From: Chelydra serpentina
Lineage: Eukaryota; Chordata; Testudines; Chelydridae
Reading direction: 5' to 3'
Assembly (NCBI GenBank): GCA_037349315.1
Contig: JBAIAC010000026.1
Location: 21,791,501-21,855,500 of the forward strand
DNA: 64,000 nt
Positions 10,259-20,939 of this stretch are shown here, piece by piece. Under the pieces are notes generated by a model. That model had not been told where the DNA came from. It worked only from the letters and a program-made list of their open reading frames with translations, and searched no databases. The position numbers were made by a program, and so were the translations under genes. Every line of letters starts with the position of its first letter. Position 1 is the stretch's first letter.

Positions 10259-10796
10259 GTATTACAGCGTGACTGAATCCCCACTAGACCTAATGTCCAG
10301 GCGTACGCTGGAGATGTATGGTAATTGCTTGCCGTAGCAAACCCGGAAACCCCAGACCGCTGAGCTATCCCTCTACCCGTGTTCCAGGCAGTACTGAATC
10401 GCCCTTAAACAAAACGTAAAAAAGAGAATGACCAGAGTCACTCTGGTCACTCCCATTTATGTCCAAGCACCCCCAGCCAGCCAGACCATAGGCCGGCCAG
10501 GAGCACACAGGGGACGATGAATTTCAAGCCTATTGCACAATCTGCAGCTAGAAGGCAAGGAGCTTATGCTGTGTAGTCCCGCGACTACCAGCCTCAGGCG
10601 GAATGGCCCCCTCAAGGATTGAACTCGCAACCCCGGGTTTAGCAGGCCAACGCTCAGAACGCTGAGCTATCCCTCTGCCCGTATTATAGCGCGACTGAAT
10701 CCCCACTAGACCTAATGTCCAGGCATACGCTGGAGATGTACGGTAATTGTGAGCTGAGCAGGCTCCATGCTGCCGTAGCAAACCCGGAAACCCCGG
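10259..10796. repeat. Internal duplication in the Harbinger right half, about 422-bp period
   Basis: The segment from about 10262 (GACTGAATCCCCACTAGACC, TAATGTCCAGG, GCTGGAGATGTA, GTAGCAAACCCGGAAACCCC) recurs from about 10684, each time directly following a tRNA-like segment. The first copy ends in another partial tRNA-like head (10353-10379). Between them, 10429-10449 is a near-perfect palindrome built on GACCAGAGT and ACTCTGGTC. Confidence 0.8.
10605..10680 (-). repeat. tRNA-like SINE head inside the Harbinger element, copy 2
   Basis: Reverse complement has the A box TAGCTCAGCGTTCTGAG and B box GTTCAATCC. It precedes the second copy of the 10262-type segment exactly as copy 1 precedes the first, so both are part of one duplicated cassette. 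The CR1-like SINE tail is absent. Confidence 0.75.
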
Positions 10797-11143
10797 AAAA
10801 AAGGCACGAAAAAGATTGCTTTCACGGAGGGAGGGAGGGACAGGGGATGGCTTGACGACATGTACCCAGAACCACCAGCGACAATGTTTTCTGCCCCATC
10901 AGGCTTTGGGATCACAACCCAGAATTCCAGTGGGCGGCGGAGACTGCGGGAACTGTGGGATAGCTACCCGCAATGCAACGCTCCGAAAGTCGACGCTAGC
11001 CCTGATACTGTGGACACAGTCCGTCGACCTCATGGTCTTAATGCTCTTTAGTGGGGACACACACAATCGATTCCATAAAATCGGGTTTTTAAATATCGAC
11101 TTCTATAATTTCGACCTAATTCTGTAGTGTAGCCATAGCCTTA

Positions 11144-11435
11144 GACAGGTTGTGGGCAAAAACCAAAAATGTATGGAAGCCTGCAGGCGGTGTCTGACTT
11201 CTACTAAAAATATCCGGGGATGTCTAACTGTCCAAGCCCTGCCACCAAGGACTGACCAACGGTGGCTGCTCAGCCACTGGAGCTGTTCCAGCCATGGGGA
11301 CTGATCCAGCTCCAGCTGTGGGAACTGACCCGGCCCTGGCCACTACTTCTGCGTCAGAGGCTGAAACCCAAGAAGTCCCGGAGGTCCGTTAAAATCACGG
11401 AATCCGTTACCTCCATGACAAAATTGTATCCTTAC
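11144..11435. mobile_element. Right piece of the hAT-like MITE split by the Harbinger transposon
   Basis: Continues the element begun at 5963-6004. It ends CCATGACAAAATTG followed by TATCCTTAC, the inverted partner of the left end, and is followed by CCATAACC (11436-11443). Without the transposon the MITE is about 337 bp. Confidence 0.65.
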
Positions 11436-11443
11436 CCATAACC

Positions 11444-12361
11444 AATGGAATGTTTTTTCACTTCTCAATGTACATGTATCCTGGCCCAGCCTGCTGCAAC
11501 AGGCAAGGAAGATCCCCCTCCGTACCTTCTGAGGTAGCATGGTTCAATCATTCTATCCTGGCCCTAGCAAAACATTTCTTTTATATTAGAGTTACAGAAA
11601 TGCTTACCTTAAAAATACACCACAAACAACAACTGAAGTGCAGCAGTAAAATTTAACATAATCCATCACTGGCAAGCCATGGAATTTATAAACTGAAATT
11701 ATCCTCCTCTTCCAGTAACCCCTCATTTTTACAAAAACCTTCTACATTTTCAAATAAGATCTCAAATTAGTTCAGTCACATGTGATTTTACTCATCAGGT
11801 CCTAATGCACACACATCCCAGACCTCCGAGATCATTATTGCCCAAACGGACAAGGACCACGTCAAGTTCCAGTAGACCCCCTTCATATGCAAAACCACAA
11901 GCATGAGATGGTCCCAGCTCACCTCCCTGATACTGGATCTAACCTTTGCCAATGCCAAAAGCTAGTGGTGCTCCTGTATGATGGGCTGGAAGCTCCATTC
12001 CTTGCCCAGTGGACAATGTTCATCCCACTATCCACACCTGCATGGGAGAATCCAAATCATAACACAAACTGTGACGTGAAAAAAAACTAGATGTTCGACA
12101 ACTCATGCTCAGTTTAGCTAATTCCCAATGTGACTCCTAAAACAGCCTGAATACCAGTGGCTCTGACGTTTTCTTCCCTGACAGACCTGTGCCAGTCGCA
12201 GCCACATCTCTTAAAAAAATTAAAAAGCATTCTGTTTCAAAAAGCTTTGGGAGAAAGGGAAATAAATATAAGCCTATAGTCAAGAACTGAAATCATGCTA
12301 AAAAGGCAAACATTCTATGCACACACACAAACCCCAAAACCCTGGGCTCCTGATCGCAATA
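11444..12361. other. Intergenic DNA, nothing recognised
   Basis: No domain, exon or transposon terminus that I can support between the two hAT-type elements. Confidence 0.4.
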
Positions 12362-12369
12362 GGGTATGT

Positions 12370-12681
12370 CAGAGTTTCTCAAACTGGGGTCTGCGGAGGT
12401 TAGGGGGTCCACGAGTGTACTCCAGGGGGTTCATGGGGCATCACTGATCAACTCAACTCCTCCTCCCCAGTGCCGGGGAACAGCTGTTTAGAGGCATGCA
12501 GGGGGCACTGGGAGGTGGCGGAATCATGTCCGTGGCCACCGGCCCCACTGATCAACTCCTCCCCCTCCTTCCCAGTGCCTCCTGCACAGCAGGGGTGGGA
12601 GGAGGTGGGGCCTTGGGGGGAAGGGGGGAAATGGGGGTGGGGTCTGGGGGTTCTTGGGTTGCTAAAGTTTGAGAACTGCCA
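12370..12681. mobile_element. hAT-type MITE with GC-rich interior
   Basis: The ends CAGAGTTTCTCAAACT and AGTTTGAGAACTGCCA are imperfect inverted repeats. The flanks GGGTATGT (12362-12369) and GGGTAGGT (12682-12689) agree in 7 of 8 positions. The TCTCAAACT terminus is common in vertebrate hAT families. ORFs inside are shadows of the G-rich interior. Confidence 0.75.
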
Positions 12682-12689
12682 GGGTAGGT

Positions 12690-15600
12690 AATTCATTACA
12701 GCAGCCACTGGACATGCATTCTTCAACAAATGTCTCCTCCTCAGGCGATCAAGATGTGAAGGCACAAACCCCATTTGTCTGCTTTATGAATGAATTCCCT
12801 CAATGTGCCCCTAAATAAATACTTTCCCAGTACTCCAGAGAACCACTCTCTGAAAGTCCACTGCAGGCAGGAAGGGCAGAGTGGGGTGGGGGAGTTTCAC
12901 AGCTAACGTTCCATACTTACAACCTGTATGGGAGAAAACAGTCGGGGTAATCTAATGCAGCTGTAAGTGGTGTGGAGACAGCTTCCACAGTATTTCTGGC
13001 TGGTACCCCACTACAGGAGTTAAGGGGACCATACTTTGCTCCCCAACCTTGACACCCTCTTCAGCACTGCACAAGGGAAGGGAATGCAAATGTAAATGTT
13101 TAAATGTTTCTACCTAGAAACATTTGCTGTAGCTGCAAGAAAAGGGAAAATCAACCCTGTACTCCACTGGCTGCTGCTGGCAAAGGATGGAGCAGCTCCC
13201 AGCAAATCAGAGGATCCTTTAGAGGCCCAATGAGAGAAAGTTGTGCCATGATTGTCCACAAAGAGGGAAGAGTCACGGGCTAGGGAGAACCCACAAAGGT
13301 GCCGTGCCCTGCCCAGACAGATGCTGTCCTGCATGCCAAGTTTGGAGTAAGAGGGCAAGGCCAAGCAAACAGTCAGTGTGACATTCAGAATTTGCCCGCT
13401 ACAAGAGAAGACTGCACAAATATAAAACAAGTGCCTATAATTGTGCCACCACAAAAAAAAAAAAGCACACTTTGCCTTTATTGCCTCAGAAGGAAAAAAA
13501 AAATCTCATATTCATTAAGCTCATCCTTCTAAAATATACGGAATCTTCATGTTCTCAGAAATAAATCTCAATTTGTTACACAAAAGAAAACAAGAAAGGC
13601 CGACAGACTTTCTGTAATTCTGAACTGTACATACTGTAGGTCTATCATAACCCCAAAACACTAGGCTTCTGTGTCATCAAAACCCTGGATTTTATTCACT
13701 TTATTAGCACCATAAATAATTAGGAAGAAAAGTATAATTTACAATTTGTAAATTTATCCTAGTCTAACCATTGATCAATGCATTTTACAATTTAAGTCTG
13801 AATTTTGGAAAATACATGTATAGTAATCAAAACTCAGGAAGCATCTTGCATGCTATCTAGGCTTCCTCAGTCCTTCTGACAATTTTGCTATTGCGTTAAT
13901 TTTAGTACTATTTTTCTCCGTTACCATGTTTTTATAAGGTAATTTATATAAATCTTTTGTAAGATTAGAGATAAAAATTCCATTTAACTGTCCAGTGCAT
14001 CTTATATGAGTTCCACAATGACACACAATTTTTAGCAACAAATTTTATATTCACGTACAGATGTTTAGAATAATGTAAGACATTCACAATTCCTAGTGAA
14101 CATTCCCCATAAAGCCATATTTTTATTTTTGCCCCATGGGATTATAACAATATGGTTGCATAAACGCTAATAGAAGAAATCTTTTCTAATAGCCTGGTAT
14201 TTATTGCCTTTTCTTAATATTAGTTTTTTCATATTTTATGTTACCCTAAGAATTAATATCCAATTCCACTTCCAGCTAAAAAGATAAATGTTTCATCCTA
14301 GCTCATCTAAAGTGCACCTCCATTTCATGCTTCTCATCTTTGATTCCTTTGAATTGCTATGGTGTCAACTATTAGAAGTGGTAAGATGTGCCGTGCTGAA
14401 GCAGGATTCCCTAAAGCTGATTCCTGCCAATGCCAGTCAATGTCCACTGTACTCTGTATGTTTATGCCAGCTCAACAATGCTACTATAATCTGTGCCAGT
14501 TTTATAGAATTTCATTCATCTGCAGAAAATGCTTCAAACCACTCTCTCATTGGTGATGTATATACTTTTTTTAAAAAACCCTTCCTTCTGTTATTTCCTT
14601 CTTGCCCTCTTTCCCTATCCCAGAAATGGATAGCCCAGCAGATCAGTGGTGTTCCAAACAGTGGTGTTCTGATACAGTGGTGTTCCGATACAGACTGTAT
14701 CGAGGGGCCAATTGGTGCTGCAATATGATACACCTTCTGGGTTGGTTTTGCAAATTTTACCCCATAGTGGGTGCAATCTTGCAAGGTGCCAAGTCCTCTC
14801 ACGTCATTAATTTCAGTCGGAGTTGAGGGTGCTCAAGGTTCTTTCTGGATCACATCCTATATCACCATTTCCTTCCTTGCCTCCTCCAAGCACAGGCAGC
14901 TCACACCAAAGCACGAGTCCACCATGCAGGATAGACACGGAACATCAGGATTAAATCTTGCTTATCAAACTCATGAAAATACTCCCATTGAAATCAATCA
15001 GATTTATACAAGTAATTGATCGATGCTTCCAAAAAACAAAAGAAAAAAATATTTTCTTCTTTTGGCAGTTTGGAGGTGACCTGAAGAGGAAGAAAAATGC
15101 AGCTGTGGCCCTTTTTTGTTTTCTTTAGCTTCTCTATATAGCATAAAGAACACCTGAAAGGCTATCTTAAAAAAGAATGCTTGGTTTTTACTTGTTTTGC
15201 CAGATGTCTCCCTTGGAGAATCCAGAGATAGCAATGTAACTCTCCATTCTTAAGTGAAGGGACTGAGTTTAATCTCTAAAATAATAGCTTTTCTTCAAAA
15301 GGTTTACTAGATATTTATGTTAAGGTCTGTTCTTTTATTTTAAAGAAAGAAAAGGGTTTAAATGGTGTGAATAAAAAAATCACTTCCCCTCTTAATTATT
15401 CAGGTTTCAATTTTCTGGTGTTTGTAATGTTTTAAACCTACTTCTTCTCTAGTCATTCATGGACACTTTCAGCAAAAATAGAGTGCACAAGAATTGAATT
15501 TCTAGAGTAAAAAAACCAAAGGTTTGTGTGTTTTTTTTAAAACCACATCTTTCAGGCCTTCTTGACATTTTTTCTCCTTTGGTTTACAATATAAAGAAAG

Positions 15601-16019
15601 GCCCATTCGTTTAAGAAAAATATTATTTTCTTATCTTTATCAACAAACCAAAGTATTTTATAAATATATTTCTTTAAAAATCCTGAACAATAATTTAAAG
15701 TTTACTAATTTAAAAAAATTCTGTACTAAGCACTGTAAAACCTTAAGTATTTTGACATGCACTGCCCAATAAAGTAATTGTCTAATTTACAGTTAATTGC
15801 TTAAAATTATAACCTTTATTCAAACAACTAACTTATTTAAAGTAAAATGAATGTTCAGTTGTCGCAGGACTTTCTGATATTGTAAAATAAACAATTAAGG
15901 GTGCATGTACACTAGAAAAATGAGTACCCATATTATGGCAGCTGTGGGCAATTTCTGAGGTAAGCAAGTGAAGCAAACAGGATTTTAGTGTTCAAGTTAA
16001 GAACAGGTTTTCATGATAG
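12690..16019. other. Unique intergenic DNA
   Basis: AT-rich with no transposon termini or exons I can support. A short 15-16-bp tandem triplication (CAGTGGTGTTCYGATA type) lies at 14644-14692. ORFs at 13110-13454 and 14288-14728 have no recognisable domains. Confidence 0.4.
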
Positions 16020-16024
16020 TATAT

Positions 16025-16895
16025 CTGAGGGAATTCTGCACCAATAAATTAAGAGTTCTGCTCCAAAAAAAATAAAAATTATGCACACAATATTTTAAAA
16101 TTCTGCAAATTGTATTGGTCAATAAATAAACATGGCTACAGCATCGTAGTGGGGAATGCAGGGCACTGATTGCATTGAGGTGGGAGATCACCCTGAAGTC
16201 CCCACCTCCCCCAGTACAGGGACTCAGAAGTGAGGCTGCACCTGACTCTGACATAGTGCAAGGGCTGGGCCTGCCCCAGAAACACCCGGGGGCCCTGTCC
16301 CTCTGCTCCAGGTGCGGTGGGTCGGCAGGCTCAGCTCAGTAGGATGCAAGTCTGGAGGGGCTTAGTGTGGGGGGGAATCCAGGTGTGGGGTGAGGGGTTT
16401 CTGTGCGGAGCAATCTGGGTGCAGGTGGTTCAGTGGGAGATCTGGATGCACAGGGGCTCGTTGGGGGGTTCTGGGTGCAGGAGCAATGGGATTCTGCAGG
16501 GGATCCAGGTAAAGGTGGTTAGGGCTCAGCATGCGGGGTCTGGGTGTGGGGAGATGGGGCTCGGCAGGAGACTCAGTGGGGAAGTCCAGGTGCTGGGGGA
16601 CCTGGGGCTTGATGGAGTGGGGGTCTAGGTGCAGCTGATTGGGGATCAGTGGGGTGGGGTTCTGAGTGTGTGGGGCTCATCAGAGAGGTCCAAGTGTAGG
16701 GGAGTAGGCTTATCAGGGTAAGGATTTGATGAGCCTGCTTAACGGGAGAGCCTCAGCTGCTGCCAAGAGGACACTGCATGCCATGCTCCCACTTCTCCCC
16801 TGCAATTCCCCTATCCCCTTTTCTTCTCCATCCTTCTCCCCTCACCTGTTCTATTCCACCCGTTTTATGCAGGGAAGCACAGTCATGCAGAATCC
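16025..16895. mobile_element. Possible DNA transposon with G-rich minisatellite interior
   Basis: GAGGGAATTCTGCA at the left and TGCAGAATCCCCCC at the right are inverted relatives. Between them, 16290-16720 is a degenerate G-rich minisatellite with recurring words of the GGGGTCTGGGTGCAGG type. No convincing target duplication was found, so boundaries are approximate. Confidence 0.35.
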
Positions 16896-16997
16896 CCCCA
16901 GGAGTACCCAGTGGTAAAAATGCTGTGTCCTGTCTACACTAGCACTTGGACATTTCAGCTGCTGTAATGTAGTTGCTGAAAGCAGGGCTGGGTCTAA

Positions 16998-18241
16998 GGG
17001 CTTGCCTCCACTTAAAACACTGCAGCTGCATCGCTATAGCGCTTCAGTGAAGACACTATCTACACCTGTGGGAGAATCCCTCTGGTCAGTGTAGGTACTC
17101 CACCTCTATGAGGGGTGGTAGCTGGGTCAATGAGAAAATATGCCGAGGGTCTAATGAGTGGTCTATGTTAAGAAATTACATCACGCAGTGGTGTGAAAAA
17201 TCCACGCCACCTCTTGGGTAGGGTTGCCAACTTTCTATTTGAAGAAAAGCGAACACCCCTGCCCCACTCCCTGCCCTGCCTCTGCCCCATCCTTTCTCTG
17301 AGGCCCTGCCCCCGGCTCACTCATTCCCCCTTTCCTCCATCACATATTCTCCCTCACCCACCCATTTTCACCAGTCTGGGGCCTGAGGTTGGGGTGCGAG
17401 AGGGAGTGAGGGCTTTGGGGTGGGGCTGTAGATGAGGGATTCGGAGTGTGGAAGGGGTCTCCAGGCTGGGGCAGGGAGTTGAGATGTGGGAGGGGGTATG
17501 GGCTCTGGGTTACGGATGCAGCCGGAGTGGAACCAGAAGTGAGGGGTTCAGGGTGAAGGAGAAGACTCTGGGGTGGGACAGGGGGTTGGGGTGTGGAAGG
17601 GGGTATGGGCTCCAGTTGGGGGTGCTGGCTCTGGGGTGGGGCCAGGGATGAGAGGTTTGGGGTGTATGAGGGGGCTCCGGGATGGAGTCGAGGGGTTCAG
17701 AGTGCAGGAGTGGGCTCAGGGCTGGGGTAGTGGGTTGGGGTGCAGCACTCACCTCAGGTGGCTCCCAGAAGCAGCGACATCTCCATTTGGCTCCAAGGTG
17801 GAGGTGCTTGCAGGAGGCTCCGCACGCAGCCCCTGAAGCTCCGATTGGCCATGGTTCCCGGCCAATGGGAGTTGCAGAGCCAGTGCATGGGGTGGGGGAA
17901 GCGCACAGAGCCCCCATGACTGCCCCTCTGCCTAGGAGCCACAGGAAAATGCCAGCAGCTTCCTGGGATCCACGCGGAGCCAGGCAGGCACCTTGCCAGC
18001 CCTGCTGCAGGCAACCAAGCAGACTTTTAACGGCCTGGTCAGCAGTGCTGACCGGAGCTGCCAGCATTCCTTTTCAACCGGGTGTTCCGGTCGAAAATCG
18101 GACACCTGACAACCCTACTCTCAGGGAGGTGGAATACCTACGCCAATGGAAGAACCCCTCCTGTCAACACAGGTAGCATCTTCACTGAAGCACTACAGCA
18201 GCGCTGCTACACCATTGCAGCGTTTTAAGTGCAGATAAACC
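16998..18241. mobile_element. Long-inverted-repeat MITE, Harbinger-like, interrupted by a hAT element
   Basis: About 120 bp at each end are inverted copies of one another: CACTTAAAACACTGCAGCTG on the left matches the reverse complement of the right end near 18210-18230, and CGCTTCAGTGAAGAC matches CTTCACTGAAGC near 18181. The flanking trinucleotides are TAA (16995-16997) and TTA (18242-18244). The middle is occupied by the element 17219-18117. Confidence 0.75.
17219..18117. mobile_element. hAT-type non-autonomous element nested in the long-IR MITE
   Basis: Begins TAGGGTTGCCAACTTTC and ends GACACCTGACAACCCTA, imperfect inverted repeats. Flanks CTCTTGGG (17211-17218) and CTCTCAGG (18118-18125) agree in 6 of 8 positions. 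The interior is a degenerate G-rich minisatellite (17380-17740). The 185-codon minus-strand ORF at 17510-18067 is low-complexity and is not called a gene. Confidence 0.8.
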
Positions 18242-18344
18242 TTAGGTGTACCATGTCCAGTGCACTAAATACCCCTAACAACTAGGTGTCTGAAACCAGA
18301 CAGTCACTATGAAAGATATTACCTCACGCACCTTGTCCCTCTAA

Positions 18345-18524
18345 GGTTATGTCTATACTGGTTTTGCCATGACAGAACAGTTCACAGTGTAAACAGCACA
18401 GTGACCACAAAAACGCCGCCCACTGGGGGTAGAAGTTTTTTGTTGGCAGGAGAGCCGACAAACAGCGGCTCCACCGCACGACTTTTAGTGGCATAGTTGT
18501 GGCAAGTGTAGTGTAGACATAGCC
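18345..18524. mobile_element. Harbinger-type MITE, TSD TAA
   Basis: A 180-bp element with termini GGTTATGTCTATACT and AGTGTAGACATAGCC, flanked by TAA at 18342-18344 and 18525-18527. The termini match the GTCTACACT motif of the large Harbinger transposon at 6005, which may belong to the group that mobilised it. Confidence 0.85.
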
Positions 18525-18856
18525 TAAGTGTGTAATTACACAGGCTCCAGTGCTGTTACCAGCATTAATTTTATCAGCTCCCTCCCACTACCAGCATAAC
18601 CTCCCAAGCCAAATATTCCAAACCCTCAAAGCAATTTAACAGATGGGCAAGTCAATTTGATCACACTTCTTGAATTGTAAGTATTCTAGGGCTCAATCAA
18701 GTCTGAGTCACATCAGCTGCACCAAAACTCAGATACAACTAAGGCATAATCTCATTTTTGAAACTGGGAGGGGCTAGAGGAGAAATGAAAGGTGACTGGC
18801 CACAGCTGGAGGATTGAAGACCTGAAGGATAAAGTGGAGTTTGGAAGGCCAGAGAG

Positions 18857-19190
18857 CAGTAGGGTAGGCAGGTCTGGAGCACAGGGGGAGCGGCACTATA
18901 AAAAGGCGCCTGCCCAGGCTTCCCCTGTACTCACCCGGCGGCACCTCCGGCGGCGCTCTGGGTCTTCGGTGGCACTTTGGCAGTGGGTCCTCACTCGCTC
19001 CGGGTCTTCGGTGGTACCCACTGCCGAAATGCCGCCGAAGACCCAGAGCGCTGCCGGGTGAGTGCAAGAAGCGGCGCTTAAAAAGAAGCGGTGCCTTTTT
19101 TTAGCTCTGCTAAAAAAAAGGCGCCGCTTCCTTGTTAAGGCGCCGCTTCTGCTCACAGGGGGAGCGGCCGCTCCCCCTGCTACGCTACTG
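18857..19190 (+). mobile_element. hAT-type MITE with CAGTAG termini, TSD CCAGAGAG
   Basis: A 334-bp element from CAGTAGGGTAGGCAGG to CCCTGCTACGCTACTG with an exact 8-bp duplication CCAGAGAG (18849-18856 and 19191-19198). It contains TATAAAAAGGCGCC at 18897-18910, a GCGCCGCTTC-rich foldback (19065-19150) and the perfect palindrome around GAGCGGCCGCTC (19158-19177). A sister copy in the opposite orientation is at 22479-22896. Confidence 0.93.
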
Positions 19191-19198
19191 CCAGAGAG

Positions 19199-20820
19199 CA
19201 ATGGTCAGAGAAGAAAGGAAGGAAGGAAATTTGCACCAAACAAATCAGCATCCTTCTCCCTCCCGCTGCTCCCAGAACAAATGTTGAAATTCATCATCCT
19301 TCTGCAGCCCCTATAGACAAAGTGGCACAACACCCTCTTCTAAGCTAATTTAATTTACTTTCCCTACTCTCACATGACAGTGCTTCTAGCCTCAACCCCA
19401 TTTTCCAACTGCTGAAATGTTCCCACAATTCTTGACAGATCCCCCAATTCAACCATGCAGATGAGCTACAAATCTCCTACCACGCTAGCATTTCTTCCTC
19501 ATCCAATTTTCTATGGAGGTTACAGAAGTCTGGCAGAAGCCCTGTACTGGAGTGCCTTACAGGATTCCACAAAACGTACCCCTCCCTTTAACAGTTTGTG
19601 AGTGTGTGTAAAAATCAACACAGCCCCACCCCCACAAGAATTGGAATTGTAATGTACTGTAAGTAAATTCTCAAAGTAAATGTTTTAAAAGAGAGATAGA
19701 GACTGTGGAAAGAAAAGTAAAGTGCATTAAAAACATGTCATGATAAAGAATGGACAACATCATTTAATATTTTAGCACTCTTTTCTCATGAAACTACCAC
19801 CACTTTAATATTTATAAACACAAATATAATGTTGATGTTTTGCAAGCTTCCTATGTGTTCTAGCATTGTACTTTATAATCCTATGTTCTAAAACAGCAAT
19901 GAGTGTATTTAGTAAATGAATCTCCAGATAGATCACGGGGAATTACATGTGCATTGGAAGAATAGACCCTGTTGGATTCAGGCATGAAGAGGTCACTGGA
20001 TTGAATTCATCCCTGGTGTGATTCATTCATATTGGGGCAATTTTTTATAAATATTGAAAAAATACAAAATAAAGTTGATGATTAACCATTTAGGTATTTA
20101 ATGCCCTGGCTCCCGACTGAGTGACATGATGTAAAACATAGGGCTGTGTTTTGCCACTTTCTGGACATATGATGCAAGCCCTCGCTCTAGGAAGAGGTTA
20201 TTAGAAAAAAATATCTTTTTTAAAAATTAGATTCTGTTTAAAATAAATCCAAAAGCAAAAAAAAACTGTCATTCCCCTGCTGTTCAATAGATGGAATGAA
20301 AAACTAGATGGGCCTAGCCCTACACGGGCACCAAAACTGGGGGGGAAATGGAGTAAGATGCCTCTCTCTGGCACTCCTAAGAAAAGGTTTGTCACAGTCT
20401 GATTGGGAAGTGAAGGCAATGCTCCAGACGAACACAACCCATGCAAGTAGCCTCCCCACAGGAGGCAACAATGTAGGTGGACTCCTAACCCCACACAGAT
20501 CAGCCAGTGGAACTGGCCTCCACATAGGAGGCAAGAAAACAGGGTGGCATGGCTGTGGATGAACTTCTAATATGAGAGAGAGCGAGAGCGAGAGCGAGAG
20601 CGCGCGCGCACCTAGTGGAACTGGCTTAGCTTAGGAGTAGCTCACACAAAAGCGCTCTGGGGCGTACTCATCCCAAACAGAGTAATTCTGAGTCAGTCAA
20701 AATCTCTCTCGTACCAACAGGTGCTAGAATAGGGGTTCAGCAGCACCCCAGAGCTTGAAGTGGTTTCCATTATATGCAGTTTTGTTTAATGGCTTTCACC
20801 ACCCACCCCCCACTATACAA
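19199..20820. other. Intergenic DNA with one simple repeat
   Basis: No genes or transposon ends that I can support. A GA-rich to GC-alternating simple repeat lies at 20574-20610. Confidence 0.4.
20574..20610. repeat. Simple repeat (GAGAGC)n grading into (GC)n
   Basis: GAGAGAGAGCGAGAGC units followed by CGCGCGCGC; the alternating purine-pyrimidine end could adopt Z-DNA. Confidence 0.9.
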
Positions 20821-20833
20821 ATTGTTCCATGCC

Positions 20834-20884
20834 TGGAGGATAACTAATGTGACACCAGTTTTTAAAAAGGGCACCAGAGGTGAT
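20834..20884 (+). pseudogene. Short CR1 reverse transcriptase fragment, plus strand
   Basis: Translates as WRITNVTPVFKKGTRGDPS, the same CR1 RT segment that appears on the minus strand at about 21260-21320. It is inverted relative to the main CR1 fragment that follows. Too short to type further. Confidence 0.7.
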
Positions 20885-20939
20885 CCCAGCCCCTCAGCAC
20901 CTGCCTCCTTACTCCTGGGGCTTGGGAGCAAGGCATCAC

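Larger units (their letters stand above)
6005..11140. mobile_element. Autonomous-type PIF/Harbinger transposon (5.1 kb), decayed
   Basis: The ends are inverted repeats: GCCCTGGTCTACACTAC at the left and the reverse complement of GTAGTGTAGCCATAGCC at the right, each followed by a block containing TTAGGTCGAA. The flanking trinucleotides are TCA (6002-6004) and TTA (11141-11143), one change from the TTA/TAA duplication usual for Harbinger elements. It holds a MYB/SANT gene (6379-8343, plus), an antisense gene inside that gene's intron (7007-7644, minus) and a transposase (8621-9908, minus). From about 9950 to 10860 there is noncoding sequence with internal duplications and tRNA-like segments. 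Both main genes are disrupted, so this copy is probably not autonomous now. Confidence 0.92.

Noticed and set aside
17510..18067. 185-codon minus-strand ORF
   Set aside because: Lies within the G-rich minisatellite and GC-rich body of a non-autonomous hAT element; Pro/Ser-rich translation without a domain.
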